Shown piece by piece: positions 26,101 through 33,970 of a stretch of DNA of 64,000 nucleotides. A program made the position numbers and the translations under genes. Every line of letters begins with the position of its first letter. Position 1 is the first letter of the stretch. The DNA is from an uncultured Planococcus sp. (GTDB lineage: Bacteria; Bacillota; Bacilli; Bacillales_A; Planococcaceae): positions 1-64,000 of the forward strand of contig CANLRI010000003.1 of the NCBI GenBank assembly GCA_947493585.1, written 5' to 3'. Under the pieces are notes generated by a model. That model ran no database searches, was not told where the DNA came from, and worked only from the letters and a program-made list of their open reading frames with translations.

Positions 26101-26427
26101 TCATAGATACAATAACGCAATCCAAGCGATGTGCAGCGACAATATGCCAACATATATGAAATTGGCGGCCAATAGGAAATAGCGCCAGAGCCGGGAGTTG
26201 AGCCGCACGAGCGGGGTGAAGAGGAATGCGGCAAGGCAGGCGGATAACAATAGCTTAACCGAAAAGATCGCAAGCGGCGGCAAGCCGCTGAGCAAGGGAT
26301 TCGCTTCCTCGATCGCTCCCGCCAACAGCCCCCAATAAGTTAAAAAACCATCCGCTAAATTCAATACGACCAATGTCCAGATCGGTTTCTTTAGCGGCGT
26401 TCTCAATTGCTCGGACATGTCACGCAC
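26101..26427 (-). CDS. Small integral membrane protein (DUF5658-like)
   Basis: 108 aa with three to four hydrophobic helices: WTLVVLNLADGFLTYWGL (about 17-34), LAIFSVKLLLSACLAAFLF (about 52-70) and a long C-terminal segment. The NLADGFLTYWG...EANPLLSG pattern is that of DUF5658, function unknown. The GTG at 26427 has GGAGG about four bases upstream; an ATG three codons later is an alternative start. Single gene, minus strand. Confidence 0.78.
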   Translation of the reverse strand: MRDMSEQLRTPLKKPIWTLVVLNLADGFLTYWGLLAGAIEEANPLLSGLPPLAIFSVKLLLSACLAAFLFTPLVRLNSRLWRYFLLAANFIYVGILSLHIAWIALLYL

Positions 26428-26460
26428 CGCTCCTCCCTGTAAATTAATTTTTTTATGGAT

Positions 26461-26496
26461 AAAAAAGACATTCGATCAATTGGACTGATCGAATGC
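26461..26496 (-). terminator. Terminator after the SDR gene
   Basis: Minus-strand CATTCGATCA and TGATCGAATG arms around a seven-base loop, followed by TCTTTTTT. Confidence 0.88.
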
Positions 26497-26506
26497 CTGA
26501 AAATGC

Positions 26507-27361
26507 TTAATATGGCGTACCTCCATTGATGTGGAGTACTTGTCCTGTAACATAGGATGAGTCGTCTGAAGCCAAATAGACATATCCCGGGGCCAGTTCA
26601 TCCGGTTGCCCTGGCCGCCCGAGCGGGGTGCCGCTTCCGAATCCTTCGACCTCTTCCGCTGGGAAGGAAGCCGGGATGAGCGGTGTCCATATCGGGCCGG
26701 GGGCGACTCCGTTAACCCGGATGCCTTCTTTTGCGAGCGATCCGGACAAAGCGCGGGTGAATGCCAGGATTGCACCTTTTGTAGACGAATAATCAATTAA
26801 GCTTGGCTCGCCGCGGAATGCGGTAATCGACGTCGTATTGATGATCGATGCACCAGGCTTCAAATGGTCCAGTGCCGCTTTTGTCAGGTGGAACATGCTG
26901 AAGACATTGGTACGGAATGTTTTCTCTAGTTGCTCTGCTGTGATGTCCTTTAGCGACTCCTGTACATGTTGCTCTGCGGCGTTGTTGACCAGCACATCGA
27001 GTTTCCCGAATTTCTCGATCACTTGAGAAATGACTTGTTTGCAAAATGCTTCGTCGCCGATGTCTCCAGCGATGAGCAGGCATTTGCGTCCCTCTTTTTC
27101 GACAAGCTGTTTCGTTTCCTCGGCATCTTCGTGTTCATCCAAATAGGAAATTGCTACATCTGCCCCTTCTTTTGCAAAAGCGACGGCAATGGCGCGGCCG
27201 ATTCCGCTGTCGCCGCCGGTTATGAGTGCGGCTTTGCCAGGCAAACGCTGCGAGGCGCCCGCCAGATTTCCTTGGAAATCCGGGTGCGGTTTCATTTCAT
27301 TCTCAAATCCAGGCTGGCGCTCCTGATGCTGCGCCGGCACTTTTTCCACTTTGTCTTTCAT
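26507..27361 (-). CDS. SDR-family oxidoreductase, general stress protein 39 type
   Basis: 284 aa, short-chain dehydrogenase of the group that includes B. subtilis YdaD (Gsp39) and YhdF. Rossmann NAD(P) motif TGGDSGIGRAIA (about residues 48-59), NNAAEQ (about 126) and the catalytic YSSTKGA (Tyr about 193, Lys 197). The N-terminal extension (PAQHQERQPGFENEM) is typical of this subgroup. A sigma-B-like promoter lies 42-67 bp upstream, which fits the sigma-B control known for Gsp39. Substrate unknown. Confidence 0.92.
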   Translation of the reverse strand: MKDKVEKVPAQHQERQPGFENEMKPHPDFQGNLAGASQRLPGKAALITGGDSGIGRAIAVAFAKEGADVAISYLDEHEDAEETKQLVEKEGRKCLLIAGDIGDEAFCKQVISQVIEKFGKLDVLVNNAAEQHVQESLKDITAEQLEKTFRTNVFSMFHLTKAALDHLKPGASIINTTSITAFRGEPSLIDYSSTKGAILAFTRALSGSLAKEGIRVNGVAPGPIWTPLIPASFPAEEVEGFGSGTPLGRPGQPDELAPGYVYLASDDSSYVTGQVLHINGGTPY

Positions 27362-27402
27362 CGTGCATCTCCACCTTTCTCGAGTTTTATATCTCCTCCG
27401 CT

Positions 27403-27428
27403 TTTCCCTTTCCGCGTTCTCCTAAAAC
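27403..27428 (-). promoter_or_regulatory. Sigma-B-type promoter of the SDR gene
   Basis: Minus strand GTTTTA (27423-27428), 14 bases, GGGAAA (27403-27408). Both boxes fit the GTTTWW / GGGWAW consensus. It would give a 5' leader of about 35 bases. Confidence 0.8.
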
Positions 27429-27446
27429 ATGGAACTTCCAGGACGC

Positions 27447-27483
27447 AAAAAAACAGCCGACTACTGGAAATAAGGCGGCTGTT
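27447..27483 (-). terminator. Terminator after the MFS gene
   Basis: Minus-strand AACAGCCG and CGGCTGTT arms around a 16-base loop followed by a T-run, just beyond the MFS stop codon. Confidence 0.85.
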
Positions 27484-27489
27484 GCAGAT

Positions 27490-28779
27490 TCAGGACAAAA
27501 CTTTATCAAATGGCTTTTCCGCAAGCTCGGGATAAGCTTCGCGGATAATGGCCGGGCGCATGCTGTAAGCCGTCAAGATTAAGAGGCATAGGCTGCAAGC
27601 CCATAACACATATTGCGCCGGCACCAAGTCATAGAGCAAGCCAAACAGCAAATAGCCAAGCGGCATCATGGCCATCGCCATCGATTCCAGGATTCCGAAG
27701 ACGCGGCCGCGGTATTCTTCGTCGACGTCTTTTTGCATCATGACCCCGATTGGCGTGTTGACGAAGACATTGGAGATGCCGAACGCCAGCATCAAGACGA
27801 GCAAGTAAATGACATTGCCCCAATAGGACAATCCGGCAATAAGCGGCAAGGAGACCGCCGCAAGCAACAGCGACATGACGATGATGGCACGCTTGGAAAA
27901 TTGCAGCGGGAATTTGACTTCCTTGCGCACCGAGAAATAAATCGACGCCAGTAGCATGCCGAGTGCGATCATCGCTTCAATGAAACCGAAATGCGTCGCT
28001 TGCACTTGCAGTTGCTGGACGGCGATGAACGGCAAGCCGATCATCAAAGCAGAGAAGAAGAAATTCAAGCCAATAGCCGTTGTGACAATGACGGTGATGA
28101 CACGGTTCTTCCTTAAGTAGGCAGCGCCTTCTTTCATGCCTTGCCAAACGCCTTGCTTATCTTCTGCAATTTCCGTCTCGCCGCGTCTCGTATAGAGCCG
28201 GAAGTTCATCGTCGCCTCAAGTGCCGCGGCAAGCGCATAGGCGATCACTTGAATGAACAAGAAGACGTTCATCGACACGAAGCCGAACAGCATGCCGCCG
28301 ATGACCGGACCGCCGATTGTCGCGATGGCGAGTGCCGATTGGTTATAGCTCATCGCCTTTTGGATGCGGTCTGGGTCAATCAAATTGGCAATGGAAGATG
28401 AAAAGGCGACACTTGTAAACATGGAACTGACGGAAATCAACGCAGTCGCCGTGTAAATCGCTGTCAGCGACAAGCCGTTCGACATACTGTAGAGCAATAG
28501 CCCGCCAACCGACAATACGCTCGCTGATTGGGACAAGAGCACGACCGCTTTTTTCGGGTAATTGTCCGCGACATAACCGGCAAACGGAGCAAACAAGGTA
28601 CGGGGCAGAATGCTGCAGATTAAATTGACGGCGAAACTGGCGGCGGAACCGGTCAAAGCCAGGACGTAGAGGCTGATGCCGAATGCGTAAACCGAACTGC
28701 CGAAAGTGGAAATCAGTTTGCTGATGGTGAACGTATACAGATGGTACGTAGCCTGTTTGATTTTACCCGCTTCGTTCAT
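27490..28779 (-). CDS. MFS efflux transporter (MefE/macrolide-efflux-like)
   Basis: 429 aa with twelve hydrophobic segments. The loop 2-3 motif reads AGYVADNYPKKAVV (about residues 67-80), as in MFS_3/Mef-type exporters. GGGAGCG precedes the ATG. Its promoter (28822-28850) is bracketed by two identical-arm 17-bp palindromes, so it is tightly controlled, and it diverges from an HTH-TPR regulator gene. Substrate unknown. Confidence 0.88.
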   Translation of the reverse strand: MNEAGKIKQATYHLYTFTISKLISTFGSSVYAFGISLYVLALTGSAASFAVNLICSILPRTLFAPFAGYVADNYPKKAVVLLSQSASVLSVGGLLLYSMSNGLSLTAIYTATALISVSSMFTSVAFSSSIANLIDPDRIQKAMSYNQSALAIATIGGPVIGGMLFGFVSMNVFLFIQVIAYALAAALEATMNFRLYTRRGETEIAEDKQGVWQGMKEGAAYLRKNRVITVIVTTAIGLNFFFSALMIGLPFIAVQQLQVQATHFGFIEAMIALGMLLASIYFSVRKEVKFPLQFSKRAIIVMSLLLAAVSLPLIAGLSYWGNVIYLLVLMLAFGISNVFVNTPIGVMMQKDVDEEYRGRVFGILESMAMAMMPLGYLLFGLLYDLVPAQYVLWACSLCLLILTAYSMRPAIIREAYPELAEKPFDKVLS

Positions 28780-28802
28780 GTTACTCGCTCCCTTTTCAAA
28801 AA

Positions 28803-28819
28803 GTTTAATTTAATTAAAC
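28803..28819 (-). promoter_or_regulatory. Operator palindrome 1 at the MFS promoter
   Basis: GTTTAAT-TTA-ATTAAAC, perfect seven-base arms, placed between the -10 box and the MFS start codon. Symmetry and length fit a MarR- or TetR-type dimer. Confidence 0.8.
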
Positions 28820-28821
28820 AA

Positions 28822-28850
28822 AACATATCACGCTTTTATTCGCATTACAA
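28822..28850 (-). promoter_or_regulatory. Promoter of the MFS gene
   Basis: Minus strand TTGTAA (28845-28850), 17 bases, TATGTT (28822-28827), lying exactly between the two palindromes. Confidence 0.7.
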
Positions 28851-28856
28851 GAAAAA

Positions 28857-28873
28857 GTTTAATATAATTAAAC
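28857..28873 (-). promoter_or_regulatory. Operator palindrome 2 at the MFS promoter
   Basis: GTTTAAT-ATA-ATTAAAC with the same seven-base arms as palindrome 1, just upstream of the -35 box; the centres of the two copies are 54 bp apart. Confidence 0.8.
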
Positions 28874-28951
28874 TATATTCTTAATTCATTTCCTGCACGG
28901 GGCATCGGGCTGGTTTACAATGAAAGTGAAAATCACATTTTCAAAAGAATC

Positions 28952-28976
28952 GGCGCATGCATGAAAGCATGGCGCC
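28952..28976 (+). repeat. GC-rich inverted repeat before the HTH-TPR gene
   Basis: GGCGCATGC and GCATGGCGCC arms with one bulged G around ATGAAA. It lies about 30 bp before the start codon and could be an RNA hairpin or a protein site. Confidence 0.5.
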
Positions 28977-29006
28977 ACTAAATATACGAAAAAAGCAGGT
29001 GAGTTT

Positions 29007-30236
29007 ATGGCATCTTTGGGAGAACGGATTAAACAGATACGAAAACAGCAGGGCCTGACTTTGCAGGCACTTGCCGGCGAAGAACTATCGAAAGGCATGC
29101 TCAGTTTGATTGAAAACAATAAAGCAAATCCATCCATGGAGAGCCTTTCGTATATTGCCGAGCGGCTCGGGATCGAGCGCAATGAATTGCTTCAGGAAAT
29201 GCCGACCGCGGAGCTGCGCGCGTTGCTGGATGAAATTGAAGAAAAGCGCCGAAACGTTTCGGGCACAAGCGATGAGATGATCTCAGGCTATGAGGAAATT
29301 GCAGAACGCATCCATCCTTACGTAGAGAAATTGCCGTTCCGCTACGAATCGGCTCGGCTGCTCGAGATCTATAGCCGCTGCTGCTATCAAACGAAACGCT
29401 ATGAGTGGAAACCGGCGTTCGACCGGGCGGAAGCAATTTATGAACAATTGCATTTGATTAATTCTGTCGCCGACCTTCATATGTTCCGAGCACTGATGAA
29501 GTTCACTGACCACCAGTACGCAGAAGCTTTGGCATCGCTGCAAGCATCGCGGAAAACCATTGAAGAACAGACCGGTGTTTTGGATCCGCTGAAAAAACTG
29601 GATTTCGATTATTACGAGTCAATTCTCTACTCCGCGACAGGCGATCAAAAAAATGCCCGCCGGATGATGGAAGAGGCGATCGACTATTCCAGGAAACAGC
29701 AGATTTTCTACCAGATCAATGCGCTTTACCGGCTTGCCGGTTTTGAAGCGCTTCTCGCGGGAGATCTGGAACGCAAAGATTATTATGTGGGGAAACTTAA
29801 ACTTTTCGCGGAATTTTCGGATGATCCGGAAATCAACGCCTACGCCAACGCCATCGAAATCCACTACTTGAATTCATTCACCCACGAATACGAAAAAGCA
29901 GACCGATTGCTCGAAGAGACACGCAATCTGCTGGATGAAGAGGATTTTTATTTCCTCGAAAAAGGCAAGGCACTTTTCGGCATGGGGCGGATCGAGGAAG
30001 CGCTAGATTGTTTCAAGCAACACCGCATGAACAGTTTCATCCACCACCCGTATGATTTATCGATGCATTATGAGAAAGAAGCCTATATGGCGCTCATCTA
30101 CGAACAGATGGGAAATCATGAACAAGCAAAAGTCTATGCGCAACAAGCAAAAGAACTGATCGAGCCGATGCCGGACCTTCCATATAAGCAATTCATCTTG
30201 AAGACGTACAGAAAGATTTTCGGCGAGTCGGATTGA
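29007..30236 (+). CDS. HTH transcriptional regulator with TPR repeats (RNPP-like)
   Basis: 409 aa. An N-terminal XRE-type helix-turn-helix (residues 1-62; LGERIKQIRKQQGLTLQALA... SLIENNKANPSMESLSYIAERLG) is followed by a long helical tetratricopeptide region (about 75-405), with clear repeats such as GMGRIEEALDCFKQH and EQAKVYAQQAKELI. This layout is shared by PlcR/NprR-type peptide-responsive regulators and by Rgg-like proteins. AGGTGAG precedes the ATG. Divergent from the MFS pump, so a regulatory link is plausible, but the palindromic operators there look more like MarR/TetR sites. No signal-peptide ORF was found next to it. Confidence 0.88.
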   Translation: MASLGERIKQIRKQQGLTLQALAGEELSKGMLSLIENNKANPSMESLSYIAERLGIERNELLQEMPTAELRALLDEIEEKRRNVSGTSDEMISGYEEIAERIHPYVEKLPFRYESARLLEIYSRCCYQTKRYEWKPAFDRAEAIYEQLHLINSVADLHMFRALMKFTDHQYAEALASLQASRKTIEEQTGVLDPLKKLDFDYYESILYSATGDQKNARRMMEEAIDYSRKQQIFYQINALYRLAGFEALLAGDLERKDYYVGKLKLFAEFSDDPEINAYANAIEIHYLNSFTHEYEKADRLLEETRNLLDEEDFYFLEKGKALFGMGRIEEALDCFKQHRMNSFIHHPYDLSMHYEKEAYMALIYEQMGNHEQAKVYAQQAKELIEPMPDLPYKQFILKTYRKIFGESD

Positions 30237-30263
30237 TAATCAGTATCCGCATAAAAATGACCG

Positions 30264-30300
30264 AAAAGATAAGATCAAACTAAGTGAGAGCTTATCTTTT
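30264..30300 (+). terminator. Terminator after the HTH-TPR gene
   Basis: AAAAGATAAG and CTTATCTTTT ten-base arms around a 17-base loop, ending in T-run, 27 bp past the stop. Confidence 0.75.
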
Positions 30301-30388
30301 CGAAGTAATGCTCTGTATTATTAAGAAAAACATTCAAGAACAAACGCGTCTTCAAATACTGAGACAGGGCTTTGATTGTAGAATGTAG
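30301..30388. other. Short intergenic spacer
   Basis: Region between two converging transcription units, bounded by two terminators. Nothing else seen. Confidence 0.5.
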
Positions 30389-30420
30389 AAAAGGCAGGAG
30401 ACCCGGGTCTCCTGCCTTCT
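30389..30420. terminator. Terminator after the FAD oxidoreductase gene
   Basis: GGCAGGAGACC / GGTCTCCTGCC arms are separated by a two-base centre; on the minus strand TTTTC follows. The stem is very GC rich and nearly symmetrical. Confidence 0.85.
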
Positions 30421-30422
30421 TC

Positions 30423-31544
30423 TTATTTAATTTCTTCGAAAGCTTCTTCAATGTCATATAAGCTGATGTCGAGATCCGGGGTTTCCCCGATCGTAAGTTT
30501 CGCGAGCTGCATGCCGAGATAAGGCCCTGCCGTGAGCCCTGATGCGCCGAGTGCGTTGGCCGCAAACAGCTTCTCTTGTCCCGGCACTTGCCCGATAAAC
30601 GGCAAGGCACTCAATGTCGCCGGGCGGAATCCGGTCGCGGCTCCCGTGAATTCAGCCGATGCTAGACCAGGAGCGACGTCCAAGGTTTTCTCCAGGATAT
30701 GAAAAATGCCGCCAGCGGTAAGTTTTTCGTCAAAGCCGGCATCGTTCTCATGCGTCGCACCCGCAACGATGCGTCCGTCCTCAAACGGCACGATGTATTG
30801 CCCGAATGGCACCATCGCAACCGGCCAGTCGCCTGTTCCCGTGTCGCCAGATTGCAAATGCAAAATCTGCGCTTTTTGCGGAACGACTTTCAACTGAAGC
30901 CCGAGCGGTGTGAACAGTTCCGCCGCCCAAGCGCCCCCGGCAGAGATGATGCGATCTGCACTCATCTGTTCTCCGTTCACTTCGACGCCTATCGCTTGAT
31001 CAGCTTCTATTAGCAGCTGGGCGTCGCCTTGGATGAACCTTGCACCTAAGCTCTTGGCGGAACGGATAAGCGCATCACGGATGGCGCCGCCGTCAACGCG
31101 CGCTGCCCCGCTGACATACAAAGAACCATAGCGATCGCCCGCATACGGGAACCTGGCTTTCGTTTGTTCGGGCGTCAGCCGTTCGAGTTCGCCCATCTCA
31201 GGAGATCCCGCTTGGCGTTCGCGCGCTTTTTGTTCCATCTTGTCGAGTTTCGATTCTTCGTGGATGCTGACGATACCCACTTGCTTATAACCAGTTTCTT
31301 TCTCCCCCAGCGCTTCAAGTTCTTCGATGAGCACCGGGTAATAAGCAGCGCCGTTTGAAGCGAGACGGTACCAGGCCTGGTTGCGCCTTTGGGAGATCCA
31401 CGGGCAGACGATGCCTGCTGCCGCGCCTGTCGCCTGGCCGCGGTCCGCCCGGTCGATCAATGTGACGCTATTCCCCGCTTTTGCTGCGTAGTACGCTGCG
31501 CTTGCCCCGACGATGCCGGAGCCGATGATAATGATCGATTTCAT
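30423..31544 (-). CDS. FAD-dependent D-amino acid/glycine oxidase-like protein (DadA family)
   Basis: 373 aa. The N-terminal dinucleotide-binding motif IIGSGIVGASAAYYAAKAG (about 5-23) and the C-terminal GFRPATLSALPFIG (about 312-325) place it in the DAO superfamily, which oxidises amines or amino acids with FAD. A GTG three codons upstream is possible, but AAGG is eight bases before the ATG at 31544. Single-gene unit. Substrate cannot be decided from sequence. Confidence 0.88.
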   Translation of the reverse strand: MKSIIIIGSGIVGASAAYYAAKAGNSVTLIDRADRGQATGAAAGIVCPWISQRRNQAWYRLASNGAAYYPVLIEELEALGEKETGYKQVGIVSIHEESKLDKMEQKARERQAGSPEMGELERLTPEQTKARFPYAGDRYGSLYVSGAARVDGGAIRDALIRSAKSLGARFIQGDAQLLIEADQAIGVEVNGEQMSADRIISAGGAWAAELFTPLGLQLKVVPQKAQILHLQSGDTGTGDWPVAMVPFGQYIVPFEDGRIVAGATHENDAGFDEKLTAGGIFHILEKTLDVAPGLASAEFTGAATGFRPATLSALPFIGQVPGQEKLFAANALGASGLTAGPYLGMQLAKLTIGETPDLDISLYDIEEAFEEIK

Positions 31545-31695
31545 TTTTTGCACCTTGCTTCCTTGACAATGTTCTTTCCATTCTACCGAATCGCGGCAAG
31601 AGACTCAAATTGAGCCGGGCTGGATTGGAATTTTTCATTTCGGGTAAAACAATCATATGACGAATATTCAATGAACGAATCTGAAGGAGGAATCA

Positions 31696-32547
31696 ATGTT
31701 TATGGAACGCAGCACTGAAACTGAGGCCATCATGCCGATAACATCGATCCGCAGCGGCTCGGGCATCGAAATCGCTCCGGATACGTATTGCTACACGACA
31801 AAGATCTCCAATGTTTTTCTAATCGGAAATCCTTCCATCAGCCCGCGCTGGGTATTGGTGGACGCTGGCATGCCACATTCTGCCGATAAGATTTTAAAGG
31901 AAGCCGAAAAGCGATTTGGCCCTGATCAGCAATTACAGTCAATTTTACTGACGCATGGCCATTTCGACCATGTCGGCGCACTCATCGATATTCTGGAAAA
32001 GCACCCGGTCCCTGTCTATGCACATCCCGAAGAATTTCCGTACTTGATCGGAAAAGAAGATTATCCAGAGCCCGATTCCACTGTAGAAGGCGGAATGGTC
32101 GCGAAAATGTCCAAGACTTTCCCGGTAAAAGCTATCGATATTTCTGAGCACTTGGTCGAGCTTCCGGCAGACGGCAGCATCCCTGATTTGCCGAATTGGC
32201 GCTGGATCCATACACCCGGCCATACGAAAGGCCATGTGTCGTTCTTCAAGGACGTCGGCCGCGTATTGATTGCAGGAGATGCCTTCGTCACCGTCAAGCA
32301 GGATTCACTTTATAAAGTGATGCGCCAGAAAAAAGAAGTGCACGGCCCGCCCGTTTATTTAACGACCGATTGGCGTGCTGCCTGGGAATCGGTGTCTAAA
32401 CTTGTGGACTTGAAACCTTCTTTTGCTGCCACTGGGCACGGCAAGCCAATGAAAGGTTCTGTCTTGGCTAAAGGCCTCGTCGAGCTGGTGGATCATTTCC
32501 CTGAAATCGCCGTTCCGTCTCACGGCAAGTTTGTCCATACGAAATGA
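31696..32547 (+). CDS. Metallo-beta-lactamase-fold hydrolase
   Basis: 283 aa. The MBL metal site HGHFDHVG (THGHFDH, about residues 92-99), HTPGHTKGH (about 174-182), the bridging aspartate in IAGDAFV (about 198) and GHGKP (about 255) are all present. Such soluble hydrolases act on thioesters, lactones and similar compounds. AAGGAGG precedes the first ATG by five bases; the ATG two codons on is an alternative. Own terminator follows; a single-gene unit. Confidence 0.9.
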   Translation: MFMERSTETEAIMPITSIRSGSGIEIAPDTYCYTTKISNVFLIGNPSISPRWVLVDAGMPHSADKILKEAEKRFGPDQQLQSILLTHGHFDHVGALIDILEKHPVPVYAHPEEFPYLIGKEDYPEPDSTVEGGMVAKMSKTFPVKAIDISEHLVELPADGSIPDLPNWRWIHTPGHTKGHVSFFKDVGRVLIAGDAFVTVKQDSLYKVMRQKKEVHGPPVYLTTDWRAAWESVSKLVDLKPSFAATGHGKPMKGSVLAKGLVELVDHFPEIAVPSHGKFVHTK

Positions 32548-32553
32548 ACGGTC

Positions 32554-32584
32554 AAAAGAGCGCTTTCATGGGCGCTCTTTTTTT
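32554..32584 (+). terminator. Terminator after the MBL gene
   Basis: AAAAGAGCGC and GCGCTCTTTT arms around an eight-base loop followed by T-run. Confidence 0.88.
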
Positions 32585-32621
32585 AACGCCAATAAAAATT
32601 TTGGAACTTTTCAGAAATCCT

Positions 32622-32647
32622 GTTTAGCCTTTCCTAAATATGGGTAT
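32622..32647 (+). promoter_or_regulatory. Sigma-B promoter of the glycosyltransferase operon
   Basis: GTTTAG (32622-32627), 14 bases, GGGTAT (32642-32647). The -10 is perfect and the -35 deviates only in the last base. It lies 61 bp upstream of the start codon at 32708, a normal leader length. Confidence 0.88.
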
Positions 32648-32707
32648 ATATAATATGCACTCCCGCCTTTTTTTCAGGGAGGAACTAACGAACGGAGATG
32701 AACGACA

Positions 32708-33970
32708 ATGACCAAACAAGTGCTTTTTGTATCAGACCATGGCGATCCTTTGGCAAAGCTCGGCGGTAAACAAGCAGGCGGCCAAAACAATTACGTCAAG
32801 CAACTGGCACTCGCTCTTGAAACTAGAGGGTGGCAGGTGGATGTCGTGACCCATTGGTGCGATGAAAATGCCCCACAAATCGAACATTTCGGCGAACGCT
32901 GCCGCGTGATCCGTGTAGAAGCGGGCTTTAAAGGATTTGTGTCAAAAAACGAAATGTATTCCATGCTCCCGGCATTTTATGAAGAAATGAAACAGCTGTT
33001 GCCGCTATCAACTTATGATATCGTCCACACTCATTATTGGCTTTCGGGATTGATTGGCAAGAAGCTCAAAGAAGAATTCGGGCTGCCTTATATCCATACA
33101 TCCCATTCTCTCGGATGGGCGAAAGAAGAAGCGACCGGCACGCATGACGCACGGCGCGAAAAAGCAGAAGAAACCGTACTTGCCCACAGCGACCATATCT
33201 TAGCGACGACAAATACAGAAAAACAAGTGATCAAAGAGAACGTTTCCGCCGCTTCTCCCATCTCAGTAATCCCCATCGGAGTCGACGAGGCATTCCGTGT
33301 CCGCGGCAGCCGACACCATATCCGGAAAAAATTCGGCTACGCAGATCCCCTCTTCGTTTTCGCAGGCCGCCTAGAAGCAACGAAAGGCATCTTCACTTTA
33401 TTGAAAGCTTTCAAGCTTCTTGCAGAAAAAAGCGGAAACCGCTACATGCCTGAATTGGTGATTGCCGGTGGTGAACCGGATGCCATTGATGCGGAAACCG
33501 GATTGCCGAAAGACCCAGAGCTGCGTAAAGCGGTGCGCGGCATCGAACAGCATGTCCGTTTTGTCGGACCGAAAAACCAAGAGCAATTGGCGTTGTTATT
33601 CAATTCAGCTACCGCTACCATCGTCCCGAGTTTCTACGAATCGTTCGGCATGGTTGCAGCTGAAGCACAAGCCTGCGGCAGCCCTGTTATTGCCTCAAAA
33701 GTCGGCGGATTGAAAAACGTCGTCGAAGACGGTGTCAGCGGTTTGCTTGTAGAATCGCAAAATGAGATCGACCTGGCAATTGCTATGGAAGTACTTTCCG
33801 TCAACTCGCTACTGGTTGAACGCCTTAGCCGCCAAGCCGTGCGCATCGCCCGCAAAGATTTCAACTGGGTGAGCATTTCAAAAAGAATAAATACATTGTA
33901 TGAGGTGATTATCCGTGAACGGAGCAACACACTTGCTAGCGACCGACCTGGACGGAACCTTAGTCGGTGA
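32708..33970 (+). CDS. GT4-family glycosyltransferase, sucrose-phosphate-synthase-like
   Basis: 420 aa, GT-B fold. The N-terminus (GGKQAGGQNNYVKQLALAL, residues 19-37) resembles sucrose-phosphate synthase and MshA-type transferases, and the EX7E catalytic signature is in YESFGMVAAE (about 308-317). The donor domain begins near FAGRLEATKG (about 218). GGAG precedes the ATG. It overlaps by 56 bp a sucrose-phosphatase-like gene, so the pair most likely makes a sugar phosphate and dephosphorylates it. The sugar donor and acceptor cannot be read; sucrose, glucosylglycerate or a related solute are possible. Confidence 0.88.
   Translation: MTKQVLFVSDHGDPLAKLGGKQAGGQNNYVKQLALALETRGWQVDVVTHWCDENAPQIEHFGERCRVIRVEAGFKGFVSKNEMYSMLPAFYEEMKQLLPLSTYDIVHTHYWLSGLIGKKLKEEFGLPYIHTSHSLGWAKEEATGTHDARREKAEETVLAHSDHILATTNTEKQVIKENVSAASPISVIPIGVDEAFRVRGSRHHIRKKFGYADPLFVFAGRLEATKGIFTLLKAFKLLAEKSGNRYMPELVIAGGEPDAIDAETGLPKDPELRKAVRGIEQHVRFVGPKNQEQLALLFNSATATIVPSFYESFGMVAAEAQACGSPVIASKVGGLKNVVEDGVSGLLVESQNEIDLAIAMEVLSVNSLLVERLSRQAVRIARKDFNWVSISKRINTLYEVIIRERSNTLASDRPGRNLSR

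Noticed and set aside
31625..31665. GGGTAA before the MBL-hydrolase gene as sigma-B -10
   Set aside because: The matching -35 position reads GGATTG, not a sigma-B -35.
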